64,000 nucleotides of DNA, from assembly GCF_945859705.1 (NCBI RefSeq), contig NC_079137.1, positions 70,330,277-70,394,276 on the forward strand, in the 5' to 3' direction. A program made the translations under genes and the position numbers. The notes below the pieces were generated by a model. It was not told where the DNA came from and made no database searches. It worked only from the letters and a program-made list of their open reading frames with translations. Positions 61,977 to 64,000 of the stretch are shown here, in pieces. Numbering within the stretch: the first letter of the stretch is position 1; every line of letters begins with the position of its first letter. The stretch comes from Episyrphus balteatus. Lineage: Eukaryota > Arthropoda > Insecta > Diptera > Syrphidae.

Positions 61977-62819
61977 CTCTATCTGGAGCTGCAGCTTAAA
62001 CGAGTGAAGTGATTTTCTTCAAACTTGGCAGTTAGCAGTTTTTGGTGATTCCCTAGAGGGGAAATTGAAATTTTTTTTTTATGACCAAAACTAACGGTAC
62101 CTGCCATATAACGGAATTAGAAAAGTTAATTTTTTTCAAAAACGGCTCTAACGATTTTAATTAAAATTTTTGTGTGTAATACTACACATAAGGACCAACT
62201 TTTTAAATAAAAAAAATATTTTTTGTACCGCTATTAACGGTACCTGTCATAGAACGGTTTTTTTCGTTTCTGAATATCTCGTACAAAATTAACCCGATTT
62301 AAATGAAAATTTTTATACAAAAGTGTGTAAGTAAAGATAATATTAAAATTTTAGAAAATTTTCAAAAAACGCAATTTTGGTTTTTTAAAAAATATTTCAA
62401 AATTTTTTTTTGAAAAATCAATTTTTTGAAAACGGATCAATTAAAAATTTTGAAATTTAGTTTTTATGTGTAAATTAATTATTTCTTCAAAATGGCATAC
62501 CAACTTTTTTTTTGAAAAATGTTAAAAAAAATTTATATATAAAAAATTATTTTTTTAAAAAACGGCTCCTACAATTTTCAAAATTTTTTTTCTAAAAACA
62601 CCTTTTTATACGAGAAATAAAATGGCATATTTGTTTTTTTTTTTAAGATATTTTAAAACGGAGTTTTATTAATTATAAAAACAGATTTATTTTTTTTATA
62701 CTACTTATGAAATTTCTTCAAAATATCGAATTTTAAATTTCTTGAATAAAAAGCTTTAACATTATAGTTACTTTAAGCATAAGAGCAAGTACGTGCGACC
62801 CCAGTCGTGCAATTTATTT
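61805..62819 (+). mobile_element. HINE/DINE-1-like element, copy 3 (nested)
   Basis: Nearly identical to copy 1, differing mainly by a longer GTCT array (~61929-61976) and scattered substitutions. It has the same 5' hairpin (61810-61838) and 3' hairpin (62793-62810). It interrupts the right arm of the foldback element. The uninterrupted left arm supplies the empty site (near 60589-60610), locating the insertion in a T run between TTGCATTGAA and GATAAG. At most two extra T residues are gained, so there is no ordinary target duplication, as expected of rolling-circle Helentron-type insertion. Confidence 0.8.
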
Positions 62820-63013
62820 GATAAGACTTACCGTTTTGCTGAAAATCGTGAAAAACCAGTTTTTGTGACCTTTGACCCCCCGTAAATTTTTTTCCAGACC
62901 TCGGATCGATGAGGACTTTTTAGATTTAATTTATGATGGTGTTTTCAACAATCCTACCAATTTTCAGCTTGCTGGGAATTAATGTAACCTCGGATGTCTA
63001 AATTGACCGGACT

Positions 63014-64000
63014 TTATACCAGAAAATATATGAACTTTTTTCAGAAATATTTTTTCCCAATTCTAACTAAATGTTTACGAAATACATTTCACCAAAAATT
63101 TTAGAAGCATTAAATACTTTGAGTGCATATTTTGGGCAGATGAAAATATGAACATAAAGATAAAGCATTTCACGTGAAACCAGCAATAAAAAATGTCGTG
63201 GGTCGTCAAATTTGTTCATATTTATTATATATATTCCTCAATTGATTCAAAAAATACAACTAAAAGAATTTTGAACTTTAAGGCCAGAGAGTCGAGTTAC
63301 CTATGGAACATTTTGTGATGAGTTTATTTTGAAAAATTTAAATAAATTAAACAAAGGGGTAACAAAATTCTTTTAATGACGGATTATAGGTATGCAAAAT
63401 TAGACGTACTTTTCAAATATGAATTCTAAATCGGAAATCGATTTATTTTTTTGATAAAAAACCGGAAGTTGGCACTTCAAATTCAAATTTAAGAAACTTT
63501 GACCTTTTTGATATTTTTTTAAATAATCTAAAAATACAATTTAGAAAGTATGTGCCGATTTTCAGAGTGGGATGTCCATTCGTTTAGAAAATATACTCAT
63601 TTTAGTTCGCGGACTTTGTGCAAAAAACTGATTTTTTGTAGAAAATAACAGGAAATAAGCAATTAATTTTATGTTTTGGGAATCTTAGACCATTTTTATA
63701 TTATATTTTCTTTAGTATTAACAAAAAGCCTTGTAAACCAGTGTTATCAGAAAAAAAAGAAAGCAAATCAAACATCTGATCATCACCTAGAAAATTAATA
63801 AAGACCTCTTAGTCAAGAGGAGAGTAATCATCAATATATAATAAAAAAGAAAGAATAAAAACATAGGTACAAATTACTGTCTACACAGTACACAATCCCC
63901 CTTCATTTGGTAACCTGAATTTACTTTAACAAATCTTCTTTCTTTATTACGTTTAAATCAAGAAATACAGGCTTGTGAATCTATTACTATAAAACATGAT
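63014..64000. other. AT-rich DNA, no gene seen
   Basis: Contains a small CCTCTT-AGTC-AAGAGG hairpin near 63805. Otherwise nothing supportable. Confidence 0.45.

Larger units (their letters stand above)
60390..63013. mobile_element. Foldback (palindromic) element with ~650-bp arms
   Basis: The left arm (60390-61042) and right arm (61363-63013, once the ~1015-bp insertion is removed) are near-identical inverted copies of about 640-650 bp. They begin AGTCCGGTCAAATTAGAC and AGTCCGGTCAATTTAGAC. A ~320-bp spacer (61043-61362) separates them. The element has no transposase. A conserved ~56-codon frame is present in both arms only because they are inverted copies. No clear target duplication is visible outside the ends, so the true termini may lie slightly outside. 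Such long arms are typical of foldback/MULE-like elements or of an inverted-duplicated transposon end. Class unresolved. Confidence 0.8.

Overview
The window reads as non-coding nuclear DNA of an insect, most likely a fly. It is strongly AT-rich and full of poly-A/T tracts, microsatellites, diverged tandem repeats and small non-autonomous transposons. There are no bacterial operons, no long ORFs and no recognisable conserved protein. The insect/dipteran reading rests on sequence style and on three ~1 kb repeats built like the DINE-1/HINE (Helentron-derived) repeats of flies. It is an inference.

Layout. 0.4-2.1 kb: a complete hAT-like element (21-bp perfect inverted ends, 8-bp target duplication) loaded with CGATAG arrays. 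2.2-3.0 kb: a diverged ~260-bp repeat rich in GGATAA. 5.3-6.6 kb: low-complexity AAATCC/GGATTT DNA that changes strand bias midway. 8.4-9.0 kb: ~55 copies of an 11-bp repeat. 15.8-16.9 kb: a diverged TCTCCAAAA...GTAGACTTT repeat. 18.7 kb: a 246-bp MITE. 24.0-25.5 kb: a 1.5-kb element with ~240-bp inverted ends. 25.8-26.6 kb: a GGACCTCAAAA repeat. 28.0-29.6 kb: a candidate element full of palindromes and tRNA-like modules. 32.4-46.4 kb: a satellite-like field, period ~145 bp, whose only well-kept part is a core near TGGCGCCCAACG; a tRNA-bearing TA-flanked MITE and a HINE-like copy lie within it. 48.9-50.5 kb: three ~190-bp repeats followed by a second HINE-like copy. 50.5-54.8 kb: featureless AT-rich DNA. 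57.7-58.3 kb: a diverged inverted-repeat element. 60.4-63.0 kb: a large foldback element, one arm of which carries a third HINE-like copy, with the uninterrupted target preserved in the other arm.

Genes. I cannot identify a gene. Four short segments on the minus strand look like exons: 54867-54926 (ATG to a consensus donor, 20 codons), 48855-48933, 46159-46287 and 6836-6967. They stand out by lower AT content, open frame and splice-like borders. One consistent but unproven reading is a minus-strand gene with a 5' UTR/promoter around 55-57 kb and very long introns holding the repeats.

The observations most worth following are the TGGCGCCCAAC-core field, the hAT-like element carrying DRE/BEAF-like CGATA sites, the foldback element with a natural empty-site control, and the tRNA-like modules carried by small transposons.
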